Shown here: positions 31,450 to 46,090 of the stretch, piece after piece | Numbering within the stretch: position 1 is the first letter of the stretch | Layout of the letters: each line of letters starts with the position of its first letter | From: Paraescarpia echinospica | Lineage: Eukaryota > Annelida > Polychaeta > Sabellida > Siboglinidae | Direction of reading: 5' to 3' | NCBI GenBank assembly: GCA_020002185.1 | Contig: JAHLWY010000248.1 | Span: forward strand, 1 to 64,000 | DNA length: 64,000 nucleotides | Program-made: the position numbers and the translations under genes | The notes under the pieces: model-generated | Database searches by the model: none | What the model saw: the letters and a program-made list of their open reading frames with translations, nothing else | What the model was told of the DNA's origin: nothing

Positions 31450-34400
31450 ATAATTGTTGTTGTTGTCCTCTTTTTTCCCTGCATTCGGGATGACGTTGGT
31501 CTCGATAGGAGAAAGACAGAGTGCTGACTATAATTGTTGTTGATAACCTCTTGTTTCCCTGTGTGTTCGGGATGACGTTGGTCTCTATAGGAGACAGACA
31601 GAGGGCTGACTATAATTGTTGTTTATATCTTCTTGTTTCCCTGTGTGTTCGGGTGACGTTGGTCTCGATAGGAGACGGACAGTGGTTGACTATAATTGTC
31701 GTTGTTGTCCTCTAGTTTCCCTGTGTGTTCGGAGTAAGGTTGGTCTCGAAAAGAGACAGACAGAGGGCTGACTATAATTGTTTTTATTGTCCTCTTGTTT
31801 CCCTGTGTGTCCGGGGTGAGGTTGGTCTCGATAGGAGAGAGACAGTGGGTTGACTATAATTTTTGTTGTTGTCCTCTTGTTTCCCTGTGTGTTCGGGGTG
31901 AGTTTGGTCTCGACAGGAGACAGACAGTTGGCTGACTATAATTGTTGTGGTTGTCCTTTTGTTTCCCTGTGTTCGGGATGACGTTGGTCTCGATAGGAGA
32001 CAGACAGTGGCTGACTATCATTGTTGTTATTGTCCTCTTGTTTCCCTGTATGTTCGCTGTGAGGTTGGTCTCGATGGGAGACAGACAGTTGGTTGATTAT
32101 AATTGTTGTTGTTGTCCTCTTGTTTCCCTGCGTTCGGGATGACGTTGGTCTCGATAGGAGGCAGACAGAGGGCTGACTATAATTGTTGTTGATAACCTCT
32201 TGTTTCCCTGTGTGTTCGGGATGACGTTGGTCTCGTTAGGAGACAGATAGTTGGTTGATTATAATTGTTGTTGTTGTCCTCTAGTTTCCCTGTGTTCGGA
32301 ATGACGTTGGTCTCTATAGGAGACAGACAGAGGGCTGACTATAATTGTTGTTTATATCCTCTTGTTTCCATGTGTGTTCGGGTGACGTTGGTCTCGATAG
32401 GAGACGGACAGTGGTTGACTATAATTGTAGTTGTTGTCCTCTAGTTTCCCTGTGTGTTCGGAGTAAGGTTGGTCTCGATAGGAGACAGACAGAGGGCTGA
32501 CTATAATTGTTTTTATTGTCCTCTTGTTTCCCTGTGTGTCCGGGGTGAGGTTGGTCTCGACAGGAGACAGACAGTTGGCTGACTATAATTGTTGTGGTTG
32601 TCCTTTTGTTTCCCTGTGTTCGGGGTGACGTTGGTATCGATAGGAGACAGACAGTGGGCTGACAATAAATGTTGTTGTTGTCCTGTTGTTTCCCTGTGTT
32701 TGGGGTGAGGTTGGTGTCGATAGGAGACAGACAGTGGGTTGACTAAAATTGTTTCACTATGTGTTTAGGGTGAGGTTGGTCTCAGTAGGAGATAGACAGT
32801 GGGTTGACTAAAATTGTTTCCCTGTGTGTTCGGGGTGAGGTTGGTCTCGATAGGAGACAGACACTGGATTGACTATAATTGTTGTTGTTGCCTTCTTGTT
32901 TCCCTGTGTGTTCGGGGTGACGTTGGTCTCGACAGGAGACAGACACTGCGTTGACTATAATTGTTGTTGTTGTCCTCTTGTTTCCCTGTGTGTTCAGGGT
33001 GAGGTTGGTCTCGATAGGAGACAGACAGTGGATTGACTATAATTCTTGTTGTTGTCCTCTTGATTCCCTGTGTGTTCGGAGTGAGATTGTTCTCAATAGG
33101 AGACAGACAGAGGGTTGATTATAATTGTTGTTGTTGTCCTCTTGTTTCTCTGTGTTCGGGATGACGTTGGTCTCGATAGGAGACAGACAGAGGGGTGACT
33201 GTAATTGTTGTTTATATCCTCTTATTTCCTTGTGTTCGGGATGACGTTGGTCTCGATACGAGACAGACAGAGGGCTGATTATAATTGTTTTTCTTGTCCT
33301 CTTGTTTCCCAGTGTTCGGGGTGACGTTGGTTTCGATACGAGACAGGCAGTGGGTTGATTAAAATTGATTCCCTGTGTGTTCGGGGTGATGTTGGTCTCG
33401 ATAGGAGACAGACAGTGAGCTGAATATAATTGTTGTTGTTGTCCTCTTGTTTCCCTGTGTGTTTGGTGTGAGGTTGGTCTCGATAGGAGACAGACAGTGA
33501 GTTGAATATAATTGTTGTTGTTGTCCTCTTGTTTCCCTGTATGTTCGCTGTGAGGTTGGTCTCGATAGGAGACAGACAGTTGGTTGATTATAATTGTTGT
33601 TGTTGTCCTCTTTTTTCCCTGCATTCGGGATGACGTTGGTCTCGATAGGAGAAAGACAGAGTGCTGACTATAATTGTTGTTGATAACCTCTTGTTTCCCT
33701 GTGTGTTCGGGATGACGTTGGTCTCGTTAGGAGACAGACAGTTGGTTGATTATAATAGTTGTTGTTGTCCTCTAGTTTCCCTGTGTTCGGAATGACGTTG
33801 GTCTCTATAGGAGACAGACAGAGGGCTGACTATAATTGTTGTTTATATCTTCTTGTTTCCCTGTGTGTTCGGGTGACGTTGGTCTCGATAGGAGACGGAC
33901 AGTGGTTGACTATAATTGTCGTTGTTGTCCTCTAGTTTCCCTGTGTGTTCGGAGTAAGGTTGGTCTCGAAAAGAGACAGACAGAGGGCTGACTATAATTG
34001 TTTTTATTGTCCTCTTGTTTCCCTGTGTGTCCGGGGTGAGGTTGGTCTCGATAGGAGAGAGACAGTGGGTTGACTATAATTTTTGTTGTTGTCCTCTTGT
34101 TTCCCTGTGTGTTCGGGGTGAGTTTGGTCTCGACAGGAGACAGACAGTTGGCTGACTATAATTGTTGTGGTTGTCCTTTTGTTTCCCTGTGTTCGGGATG
34201 ACGTTGGTCTCGATAGGAGACAGACAGTGGCTGACTATCATTGTTGTTATTGTCCTCTTGTTTCCCTGTATGTTCGCTGTGAGGTTGGTCTCGATGGGAG
34301 ACAGACAGTTGGTTGATTATAATTGTTGTTGTTGTCCTCTTGTTTCCCTGCGTTCGGGATGACGTTGGTCTCGATAGGAGACAGACAGAGGGCTGACTAT

Positions 34401-37400
34401 AATTGTTGTTGATAACCTCTTGTTTCCCTGTGTGTTCGGGATGACGTTGGTCTCGTTAGGAGACAGATAGTTGGTTGATTATAATTGTTGTTGTTGTCCT
34501 CTAGTTTCCCTGTGTTCGGAATGACGTTGGTCTCTATAGGAGACAGACAGAGAGCTGACTATAATTGTTGTTTATATCCTCTTGTTTCCCTGTGTGTTCG
34601 GGTGACGTTGGTCTCGATAGGAGACGGACAGTGGTTGACTATAATTGTAGTTGTTGTCCTCTAGTTTCCCTGTGTGTTCGGAGTAAGGTTGGTCTCGATA
34701 GGAGACAGACAGAGGGCTGACTATAATTGTTTTTATTGTCCTCTTGTTTCCCTGTGTGTCCGGGGTGAGGTTGGTCTCGACAGGAGACAGACAGTTGGCT
34801 GACTATAATTGTTGTGGTTGTCCTTTTGTTTCCCTGTGTTCGGGGTGACGTTGGTATCGATAGGAGACAGACAGTGGGCTGACAATAAATGTTGTTGTTG
34901 TCCTCTTGTTTCCCTGTGTTTGGGGTGAGGTTGGTGTCGATAGGAGACAGACAGTGGGTTGACTAAAATTGTTTCACTCTGTGTTTAGGGTGAGGTTGGT
35001 CTCAGTAGGAGATAGACAGTGGGTTGACTAAAATTGTTTCCCTGTGTGTTCGGGGTGAGGTTGGTCTCGATAGGAGACAGACACTGGGTTGACTATAATT
35101 GTTGTTGTTGCCTTCTTGTTTCCCTGTGTGTTCGGGATGACGTTGGTCTCGTTAGGAGACAGATAGTTGGTTGATTATAATTGTTGTTGTTGTCCTCTAG
35201 TTTCCCTGTGTTCGGAATGACGTTGGTCTCTATAGGAGACAGACAGAGGGCTGACTATAATTGTTGTTTATATCCTCTTGTTTCCCTGTGTGTTCGGGTG
35301 ACGTTGGTCTCGATAGGAGACGGACAGTGGTTGACTATAATTGTAGTTGTTGTCGTCTAGTTTCCCTGTGTGTTCGGAGTAAGGATGGTCTCGATAGGAG
35401 ACAGACAGAGGGCTGACTATAATTGTTTTTATTGTCCTCTTGTTTCCCTGTGTGTCCGGGGTGAGGTTGGTCTCGACAGGAGACAGACAGTTGGCTGACT
35501 ATAATTGTTGTGGTTGTCCTTTTGTTTCCCTGTGTTCGGGATGACGTTGGTCTCGATAGGAGAAAGACAGAGTGCTGACTATAATTGTTGTTGATAACCT
35601 CTTGTTTCCCTGTGTGTTCGGGATGACGTTGGTCTCGTTAGGAGACAGACAGTTGGTTGATTATAATAGTTGTTGTTGTCCTCTAGTTTCCTTGTGTTCG
35701 GAATGACGTTGGTCTCTATAGGAGACAGACAGAGGGCTGACTATAATTGTTGTTTATATCCTCTTGTTTCCCTGTGTGTTCGGGTGACGTTGGTCTCGAT
35801 AGGAGACGGACAGTGGTTGACTATAATTGTAGTTGTTGTCCTCTAGTTTCCCTGTGTGTTCGGAGTAAGGTTGGTCTCGATAGGAGACAGACAGAGGGCT
35901 GACTATAATTGTTGTTATTGTCCTCTTGTTTCCCTGTATGTTCGCTGTGAGGTTGGTCTCGATAGGAGACAGACAGTTGGTTGATTATAATTGTTGTTGT
36001 TGTCCTCTTTTTTCCCTGCATTCGGGATGACGTTGGTCTCGATAGGAGAAAGACAGAGTGCTGACTATAATTGTTGTTGATAACCTCTTGTTTCCCTGTG
36101 TGTTCGGGATGACGTTGGTCTCGTTAGGAGACAGACAGTTGGTTGATTATAATAGTTGTTGTTGTCCTCTAGTTTCCTTGTGTTCGGAATGACGTTGGTC
36201 TCTATAGGAGACAGACAGAGGGCTGACTATAATTGTTGTTTATATCTTCTTGTTTCCCTGTGTGTTCGGGTGACGTTGGTCTCGATAGGAGACGGACAGA
36301 GGTTGACTATAATTGTCGTTGTTGTCCTCTAGTTTCCCTGTGTGTTCGGAGTAAGGTTGGTCTCGAAAAGAGACAGACAGAGGGCTGACTATAATTGTTT
36401 TTATTGTCCTCTTGTTTCCCTGTGTGTCCGGGGTGAGGTTGGTCTCGATAGGAGAGAGACAGTGGGTTGACTATAATTTTTGTTGTTGTCCTCTTGTTTC
36501 CCTGTGTGTTCGGGGTGAGTTTGGTCTCGACAGGAGACAGACAGTTGGCTGACTATAATTGTTGTGGTTGTCCTTTTGTTTCCCTGTGTTCGGGATGACG
36601 TTGGTCTCGATAGGAGACAGACAGTGGCTGACTATCATTGTTGTTATTGTCCTCTTGTTTCCCTGTATGTTCGCTGTGAGGTTGGTCTCGATGGGAGACA
36701 GACAGTTGGTTGATTATAATTGTTGTTGTTGTCCTCTTGTTTCCCTGCGTTCGGGATGACGTTGGTCTCGATAGGAGACAGACAGAGGGCTGACTATAAT
36801 TGTTGTTGATAACCTCTTGTTTCCCTGTGTGTTCTGGGTGATGTTGGTCTCGTTAGGAGACAGATAGTTGGTTGATTATAATTGTTGTTGTTGTCCTCTA
36901 GTTTCCCTGTGTTCGGAATGACGTTGGTCTCTATAGGAGACAGACAGAGAGCTGACTATAATTGTTGTTTATATCCTCTTGTTTCCCTGTGTGTTCGGGT
37001 GACGTTGGTCTCGATAGGAGACGGACAGTGGTTGACTATAATTGTAGTTGTTGTCCTCTAGTTTCCCTGTGTGTTCGGAGTAAGGTTGGTCTCGACAGGA
37101 GACAGACAGTTGGCTGACTATAATTGTTGTGGTTGTCCTTTTGTTTCCCTGTGTTCGGGATGACGTTGGTCTCGATAGGAGAAAGACAGAGTGCTGACTA
37201 TAATTGTTGTTGATAACCTCTTGTTTCCCTGTGTGTTCGGGATGACGTTGGTCTCGTTAGGAGACAGACAGTTGGTTGATTATAATAGTTGTTGTTGTCC
37301 TCTAGTTTCCTTGTGTTCGGAATGACGTTGGTCTCTATAGGAGACAGACAGAGGGCTGACTATAATTGTTGTTTATATCCTCTTGTTTCCCTGTGTGTTC

Positions 37401-38987
37401 GGGTGACGTTGGTCTCGATAGGAGACGGACAGTGGTTGACTATAATTGTAGTTGTTGTCCTCTAGTTTCCCTGTGTGTTCGGAGTAAGGTTGGTCTCGAT
37501 AGGAGACAGACAGAGGGCTGACTATAATTGTTGTTATTGTCCTCTTGTTTCCCTGTATGTTCGCTGTGAGGTTGGTCTCGATAGGAGACAGACAGTTGGT
37601 TGATTATAATTGTTGTTGTTGTCCTCTTTTTTCCCTGCATTCGGGATGACGTTGGTCTCGATAGGAGAAAGACAGAGTGCTGACTATAATTGTTGTTGAT
37701 AACCTCTTGTTTCCCTGTGTGTTCGGGATGACGTTGGTCTCGTTAGGAGACAGACAGTTGGTTGATTATAATAGTTGTTGTTGTCCTCTAGTTTCCCTGT
37801 GTTCGGAATGACGTTGGTCTCTATAGGAGACAGACAGAGGGCTGACTATAATTGTTGTTTATATCTTCTTGTTTCCCTGTGTGTTCGGGTGACGTTGGTC
37901 TCGATAGGAGACGGACAGTGGTTGACTATAATTGTCGTTGTTGTCCTCTAGTTTCCCTGTGTGTTCGGAGTAAGGTTGGTCTCAATAGGAGACGGACAGT
38001 GGTTGACTATAATTGTCGTTGTTGTCCTCTAGTTTCCCTGTGTGTTCGGAGTAAGGTTGGTCTCGATAGGAGACAGACAGAGGGCTGACTATAATTGTTT
38101 TTATTGTCCTCTTGTTTCCCTGTGTGTCCGGGGTGAGGTTGGTCTCGATAGGAGAGAGACAGTGGGTTGACTATAATTTTTGTTGTTGTCCTCTTGTTTC
38201 CCTGTGTGTTCGGGGTGACGTTGGTCTCGAAAGGAGACAGACAGTGGCTGACTATCATTGTTGTTATTGTCCTCTTGTTTCCCTGTATGTTCGCTGTGAG
38301 GTTGGTCTCGATGGGAGACAGACAGTTGGTTGATTATAATTGTTGTTGTTGTCCTCTTGTTTCCCTGCGTTCGGGATGACGTTGGTCTCGATAGGAGGCA
38401 GACAGAGGGCTGACTATAATTGTTGTTGATAACCTCTTGTTTCCCTGTGTGTTCGGGATGACGTTGGTCTCGTTAGGAGACAGATAGTTGGTTGATTATA
38501 ATTGTTGTTGTTGTCCTCTAGTTTCCCTGTGTTCGGAATGACGTTGGTCTCTATAGGAGACAGACAGAGGGCTGACTATAATTGTTGTTTATATCCTCTT
38601 GTTTCCATGTGTGTTCGGGTGACGTTGGTCTCGATAGGAGACGGACAGTGGTTGACTATAATTGTAGTTGTTGTCCTCTAGTTTCCCTGTGTGTTCGGAG
38701 TAAGGTTGGTCTCGATAGGAGACAGACAGAGGGCTGACTATAATTGTTTTTATTGTCCTCTTGTTTCCCTGTGTGTCCGGGGTGAGGTTGGTCTCGACAG
38801 GAGACAGACAGTTGGCTGACTATAATTGTTGTGGTTGTCCTTTTGTTTCCCTGTGTTCGGGGTGACGTTGGTATCGATAGGAGACAGACAGTGGGCTGAC
38901 AATAAATGTTGTTGTTGTCCTGTTGTTTCCCTGTGTTTGGGGTGAGGTTGGTGTCGATAGGAGACAGACAGTGGGTTGACTAAAATT
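31450..38987. repeat. Satellite higher-order repeat, ~2.2-kb class with shortened copies
   Basis: The marker TTTTTTCCCTGCATTC occurs near 31471, 33611, 36008 and 37627. A 200-base segment at 31942 is repeated with the same translation at 34162 (2220 bases on) and 36559 (2397 bases on). Copies differ by gain or loss of whole monomers, as expected from unequal exchange. Confidence 0.88.
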
Positions 38988-41900
38988 GTTTCAATATGTG
39001 TTTAGGGTGAGGTTGGTCTCAGTAGGAGATAGACAGTGGGTTGACTAAAATTGTTTCCCTGTGTGTTCGGGGTGAGGTTGGTCTCGATAGGAGACAGACA
39101 CTGGGTTGACTATAATTGTTGTTGTTGCCTTCTTGTTTCCCTGTGTGTTCGGGGTGACGTTGGTCTCGACAGGAGACAGACACTGCGTTGACTATAATTG
39201 CTGTTGTTGTCCTCTTGTTTCCCTGTGTGTTCAGGGTGAGGTTGGTCTCGATAGGAGACAGACAGTGGATTGACTATAATTCTTGTTGTTGTCCTCTTGA
39301 TTCCCTGTGTGTTCGGAGTGAGATTGGTCTCAATAGGAGACAGACAGAGGGTTGATTATAATTGTTGTTGTTGTCCTCTTGTTTCTCTGTGTTCGGGATG
39401 ACGTTGGTCTCGATACGAGACAGACAGAGGGCTGATTATAATTGTTGTTCTTGTCCTCTTGTTTCCCAGTGTTCGGGGTGACGTCGGTTTCGTTAGGAGA
39501 CTGACAGAGGGCTGACTATATTGTTTGTTGTTGTCCTCTTGTTTCCCTGTGCTTGGGATGACGTTGGTCTCGATAGGACACAGACAGAGGGCCGACTATA
39601 ATTGTTGTTTATAACCTCTTGTTTCCCTGTGTGTTCGGGTGACGTTGGTCTCGATAGGAGACAGACAGTGGTTGAATATAATTGCTGTTGTTTTCCTCTT
39701 GTTTCCTTTGTGTTCGGGGTGAAGTTGATCTCGATAGGAGGCAGATGGTGGGCTGACTATAATTGTTGTGGTTGTCCTTTTGTTTCCTTGTGTTCGGGGT
39801 GATGTTGGTCTCGATAGGAGACAGAAATTGGGCGGACTATCAATGTTGTTGTTGTCCTCTTGTTTCCCTGTGTTCGGGGTGAGGTTGTTCTCGATAGGAG
39901 ATAGAGAGTGGGCTGACTATAATTGTTGTTGTAATCCTCTTGTTTCCCTGTGTGTTCGGGGTGAGGTTGGTCTCGATAGGAGGCAGATGGTGGGCTGACT
40001 ATAATTGTTGTTGTTGTCCTCTTGTTTCCCAGTGTGTTCGGGGTGAGGTTGGTCTCGATAGTAGGTAGATGGTGGGCTGACTATAATTGTTGTTGTTGTC
40101 CTCTTGTTTCCCTGTGTGTTCGGGGTGATGTTGGTCTCGATAGTAGGCAGATGGTGGGCTGACTATAATTGTTGTTGTTGTCCTCTTGTTTCCCTGTGTG
40201 TTCGGGGTGAGGTTGTTCTAGATAGGAGGCAGATGGTGGGCTGACTTTAATTGTTGTTGTTGTCCTCTTTTTTCCCTGTCTGTTCGGGGTGTGGTTGGTC
40301 TCGATAGGAGGCAGATGGTGGGCTGACTATAATTGTTGTTGTTGTCCTCTTGTTTCCCTGTGTGTTTGGAGTGAGGTTGGTCTCGATAGGAGACAGACAG
40401 TGAGCTGACTATAATTGTTGTTGTTGTCCACTTGTTTCCCTGTGTGTTCGGGGTGCTGTTGGTTTCGATAGGAGACAGACAGTGGGCTGACTATAATTGT
40501 TGTTGTTGTGCTCTTGTTTCCCTGTGTTCGGGGTGAGATTATTCTCGATAGGAGACAGACAGTTGCTTGACTATAATTGTTGTGGTTGTCCTCTTGTTTC
40601 CCTGTGTGTTCGGGTGAGGTTGGTCTCGATAAGAGACAGACAGTGAGCTGACTATAATTGTTGTTGTTGTCCTCTTGTTTCCCCGTGTGTTCGGGGTGAT
40701 GTTGGTTTCGATAGGAGTCAGACAGTGGGCTGACTATAATTGTTGTTGTTGTCCTCTTGAAACCCTGTGTACGGTACGACGTTGGTCTCGATAGGAGACA
40801 GACAGTGGCTGACTATAATTGTTGTTATTGTCCTCTTGTTTCCCTGTATGTTCGCTGTGAGGTTGGTCTCGATGGGAGACATACAGTTGGTTGATTATAA
40901 TTGTTGTTGTCCTCTTGTTTCCCTGCGTTCGGGATGACGTTGGTCTCGATAGGAGACAGACAGAAAATATTGACTATGTTCTGTTGCTGATAAACCCCTT
41001 GTTCTGTGTAAATTGATGATGCTGGGTCCTGTTAGAGACAGATAGTTGGTTTCGGATTATGTAACTGTTGTTGTTGTCCTCTAGTTTCCCCTGTGTTCGA
41101 ATGACGTTGGTCTCTTTATAGGATACGGTATATTGACTATAATTGTTGTTTATATCCTCCTTGTTCCTGTGTGTCTGGGCATGCCATCCTGATAGGAGGA
41201 CACAGCAAGGCTGACTATAATCAGAAGTTGTTGTCCCTCTAGTTTCCCAGTTCGAAGGGGCGTCATCTCGATAGGAAGGCATGTAGATAATATGAATTAT
41301 ACCGTTTCCTTTATTGTCCCTCTTGTTTCCGTGTCCCAAGTGAGGTTGGTCCTCTGACAGGAGCATTTTCGCATGCAGCCGGGCTGACTATAATTGTTGT
41401 GGCTGTCCTTTTGTTTCCCTGTGTTCGGGGTGACGTTGGTATCGATAGGAGACAGACAGTGGGCTGACAATAAATGTTGTTGTTGTCCTCTTGTTTCCCT
41501 GTGTTTGGGGTGAGGTTGGTGTCGATAGGAGACAGACAGTGGGTTGACTAAAACTGTTTCACTCTGTGTTTAGGGTGAGGTTGGTCTCAGTAGGAGATAG
41601 ACAGTGGGTTGACTAAAATTGTTTCCCTGTGTGTTCGGGGTGAGGTTGGTCTCGATAGGAGACAGACACTGGGTTGACTATAATTGTTGTTGTTGCCTTC
41701 TTGTTTCCCTGTGTGTTCGGGGTGACGTTGGTCTCGACAGGAGACAGACACTGCGTTGACTATAATTGTTGTTGTTGTCCTCTTGTTTCCCTGTGTGTTC
41801 AGGGTGAGGTTGGTCTCGATAGGAGACAGACAGTGGATTGACTATAATTCTTGTTGTTGTCCTCTTGATTCCCTGTGTGTTCGGCGTGAGATTGGTCTCA

Positions 41901-44900
41901 ATAGGAGACAGACAGAGGGTTGATTATAATTGTTGTTGTTGTCCTCTTGTTTCTCTGTGTTCGGGATGACGTTGGTCTCGATAGGAGACAGACAGAGGGG
42001 TGACTGTAATTGTTGTTTATATCCTCTTATTTCCCTGTGTTCGGGATGACGTTGGTCTCGATACGAGACAGACAGAGGGCTGATTATAATTGTTGTTCTT
42101 GTCCTCTTGTTTCCCAGTGTTCGGGGTGACGTTGGTTTCGTTAGGAGACTGACAGAGGGCTGACTATATTGTTTGTTGTTGTCCTCTTGTTTCCCTGTGT
42201 TTGGGATGACGTTGGTCTCGATAGGACACAGACAGAGGGCCGACTATAATTGTTGTTTATAACCTCTTGTTTCCCTGTGTGTTCGGGTGACGTTGGTCTC
42301 GATAGGAGACAGACAGTGGTTGAATATAATTGCTGTTGTTTTCCTCTTGTTTCCTTTGTGTTCGGGGTGAAGTTGATCTCGATAGGAGGCAGATGGTGGG
42401 CTGACTATAATTGTTGTGGTTGTCCTTTTGTTTCCTTGTGTTCGGGGTGATGTTGGTCTCGATAGGAGACAGAAATTGGGCGGACTATCATTGTTGTTGT
42501 TGTCCTCTTGTTTCCCTGTGTTCGGGGTGAGGTTGTTCTCGATAGGAGAAAGACAGTGGGCTGACTATAATTGTTGTTGTAATCCTCTTGTTTCCCTGTG
42601 TGTTCGGGGTGAGGTTGGTCTCGATAGGAGGCAGATGGTGGGCTGACTATAATTGTTGTTGTTGTCCTCTTGTTTCCCAGTGTGTTCGGGGTGAGGTTGG
42701 TCTCGATAGTAGGTAGATGGTGAGCTGACTATAATTGTTGTTGTTGTCCTCTTGTTTCCCTGTGTGTTCGGGGTGATGTTGGTCTCGATAGTAGGCAGAT
42801 GGTGGGCTGACTATAATTGTTGTTGTTGTCCTCTTGTTTCCCTGTGTGTTCGGGGTGAGGTTGTTCTAGATAGGAGGCAGATGGTGGGCTGACTTTAATT
42901 GTTGTTGTTGTCCTCTTTTTTCCCTGTCTGTTCGGGGTGTGGTTGGTCTCGATAGGAGGCAGATGGTGGGCTGACTATAATTGTTGTTGTTGTCCTCTTG
43001 TTTCCCTGTGTGTTTGGAGTGAGGTTGGTCTCGATAGGAGACAGACAGTGAGCTGACTATAATTGTTGTTGTTGTCCACTTGTTTCCCTGTGTGTTCGGG
43101 GTGCTGTTGGTTTCGATAGGAGACAGACAGTGGGCTGACTATAATTGTTGTTGTTGTGCTCTTGTTTCCCTGTGTTCGGGGTGAGATTATTCTCGATAGG
43201 AGACAGACAGTTGCTTGACTATAATTGTTGTGGTTGTCCTCTTGTTTCCCTGTGTGTTCGGGTGAGGTTGGTCTCGATAAGAGACAGACAGTGAGCTGAC
43301 TATAATTGTTGTTGTTGTCCTCTTGTTTCCCCGTGTGTTCGGGGTGATGTTGGTTTCGATAGGAGTCAGACAGTGGGCTGACTATAATTGTTGTTGTTGT
43401 CCTCTTGAAACCCTGTGTACGGTACGACGTTGGTCTCGATAGGAGACAGACAGTGGCTGACTATAATTGTTGTTATTGTCCTCTTGTTTCCCTGTATGTT
43501 CGCTGTGAGGATGGTCTCGATGGGAGACAGACAGTTGGTTGATTATAATTGTTGTTGTTGTCCTCTTGTTTCCCTGCGTTCGGGATGACGTTGGTCTCGA
43601 TAGGAGACAGACAGAGGGCTGACTATAATTGTTGTTGATAACCTCTTGTTTCCCTGTGTGTTCGGGATGACGTTGGTCTCGTTAGGAGACAGATAGTTGG
43701 TTGATTATAATTGTTGTTGTTGTCCTCTAGTTTCCCTGTGTTCGGAATGACGTTGGTCTCTATAGGAGACAGACAGAGAGCTGACTATAATTGTTGTTTA
43801 TATCCTCTTGTTTCCCTGTGTGTCCGGGGTGAGGTTGGTCTCGACAGGAGACAGACAGTTGGCTGACTATAATTGTTGTGGTTGTCCTTTTGTTTCCAGT
43901 TGTTCGGGGTGACGTTGGTATCGATAGGAGACAGACAGTGGGCTGACAATAAATGTTGTTGTTGTCCTCTTGTTTCCCTGTGTTTGGGGTGAGGTTGTTG
44001 TCGATAGGAGACAGACAGTGGGTTGACTAAAATTGTTTCACTCTGTGTTTAGGGTGAGGTTGGTCTCAGTAGGAGATAGACAGTGGGTTGACTAAAATTG
44101 TTTCCCTGTGTGTTCGGGGTGAGGTTGGTCTCGATAGGAGACAGACACTGGGTTGACTATAATTGTTGTTGTTGCCTTCTTGTTTCCCTGTGTGTTCGGG
44201 GTGACGTTGGTCTCGACAGGAGACAGACACTGCGTTGACTATAATTGTTGTTGTTGTCCTCTTGTTTCCCTGTGTGTTCAGGGTGAGGTTGGTCTCGATA
44301 GGAGACAGACAGTGGATTGACTATAATTCTTGTTGTTGTCCTCTTGATTCCCTGTGTGTTCGGCGTGAGATTGGTCTCAATAGGAGACAGACAGAGGGTT
44401 GATTATAATTGTTGTTGTTGTCCTCTTGTTTCTCTGTGTTCGGGATGACGTTGGTCTCGATAGGAGGCAGACAGAGGGGTGACTGTAATTGTTGTTTATA
44501 TCCTCTTATTTCCCTGTGTTCGGGATGACGTTGGTCTCGATACGAGACAGACAGAGGGCTGATTATAATTGTTGTTCTTGTCCTCTTGTTTCCCAGTGTT
44601 CGGGGTGACGTTGGTTTCGTTAGGAAACTGACAGAGGGCTGACTATATTGTTTGTTGTTGTCCTCTTGTTTCCCTGTGTTTGGGATGACGTTGGTCTCGA
44701 TAGGACACAGACAGAGGGCCGACTATAATTGTTGTTTATAACCTCTTGTTTCCCTGTGTGTTCGGGTGACGTTGGTCTCGATAGGAGACAGACAGTGGTT
44801 GAATATAATTGCTGTTGTTTTCCTCTTGTTTCCTTTGTGTTCGGGGTGAAGTTGATCTCGATAGGAGGCAGATGGTGGGCTGACTATAATTGTTGTGGTT

Positions 44901-46090
44901 GTCCTTTTGTTTCCTTGTGTTCGGGGTGATGTTGGTCTCGATAGGAGACAGAAATTGGGCGGACTATCAATGTTGTTGTTGTCCTCTTGTTTCCCTGTGT
45001 TCGGGGTGAGGTTGTTCTCGATAGGAGATAGACAGTAGGCTGACTATAATTGTTGTTGTAATCCTCTTGTTTCCCTGTGTGTTCGGGGTGAGGTTGGTCT
45101 CGATAGGAGGCAGATGGTGGGCTGACTATAATTGTTGTTGTTGTCCTCTTGTTTCCCAGTGTGTTCGGGGTGAGGTTGGTCTCGATAGTAGGTAGATGGT
45201 GGGCTGACTATAATTGTTGTTGTTGTCCTCTTGTTTCCCTGTGTGTTCGGGGTGATGTTGGTCTCGATAGTAGGCAGATGGTGGGCTGACTATAATTGTT
45301 GCTGTTGTCCTCTTGTTTCCCTGTGTGTTCGGGGTGAGGTTGTTCTAGATAGGAGGCAGATGGTGGGCTGACTTTAATTGTTGTTGTTGTCCTCTTTTTT
45401 CCCTGTCTGTTCGGGGTGTGGTTGGTCTCGATAGGAGGCAGATGGTGGGCTGACTATAATTGTTGTTGTTGTCCTCTTGTTTCCCTGTGTGTTTGGAGTG
45501 AGGTTGGTCTCGATAGGAGACAGACAGTGAGCTGACTATAATTGTTGTTGTTGTCCACTTGTTTCCCTGTGTGTTCGGGGTGCTGTTGGTTTCGATAGGA
45601 GACAGACAGTGGGCTGACTATAATTGTTGTTGTTGTGCTCTTGTTTCCCTGTGTTCGGGGTGAGATTATTCTCGATAGGAGACAGACAGTTGCTTGACTA
45701 TAATTGTTGTGGTTGTCCTCTTGTTTCCCTGTGTGTTCGGGTGAGGTTGGTCTCGATAAGAGACAGACAGTGAGCTGACTATAATTGTTGTTGTTGTCCT
45801 CTTGTTTCCCCGTGTGTTCGGGGTGATGTTGGTTTCGATAGGAGTCAGACAGTGGGCTGACTATAATTGTTGTTGTTGTCCTCTTGAAACCCTGTGTACG
45901 GTACGACGTTGGTCTCGATAGGAGACAGACAGTGGCTGACTATAATTGTTGTTATTGTCCTCTTGTTTCCCTGTATGTTCGCTGTGAGGTTGGTCTCGAT
46001 GGGAGACAGACAGTTGGTTGATTATAATTGTTGTTGTTGTCCTCTTGTTTCCCTGCGTTCGGGATGACGTTGGTCTCGATAGGAGACAGA
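38988..46090. repeat. Satellite higher-order repeat, ~2.5 kb, three tandem copies (third partial)
   Basis: The short-monomer marker GTTTCA(C/A)T(C/A)TGTGTTTAGGG lies at 38988, 41556 and 44035 (2568 and 2479 bases apart). Each copy carries the same run of GGAGGCAGATGGTGGGCTGA monomers (39735-40340, 42385-42990, 44860-45450). A more diverged relative of this module is at about 28980-30180. Confidence 0.9.
40963..41380. other. Noisy stretch in the satellite, probable uncorrected sequence
   Basis: The segment follows the monomer order of 34381-34800 but with dense small insertions, deletions and substitutions in every part (for example GTTTCCCCTG, TCTTTATAGG, GTCCCTCTAG). Flanking monomers are clean on both sides, with abrupt borders. 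This resembles raw long-read error more than ordinary satellite divergence. Confidence 0.75.
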
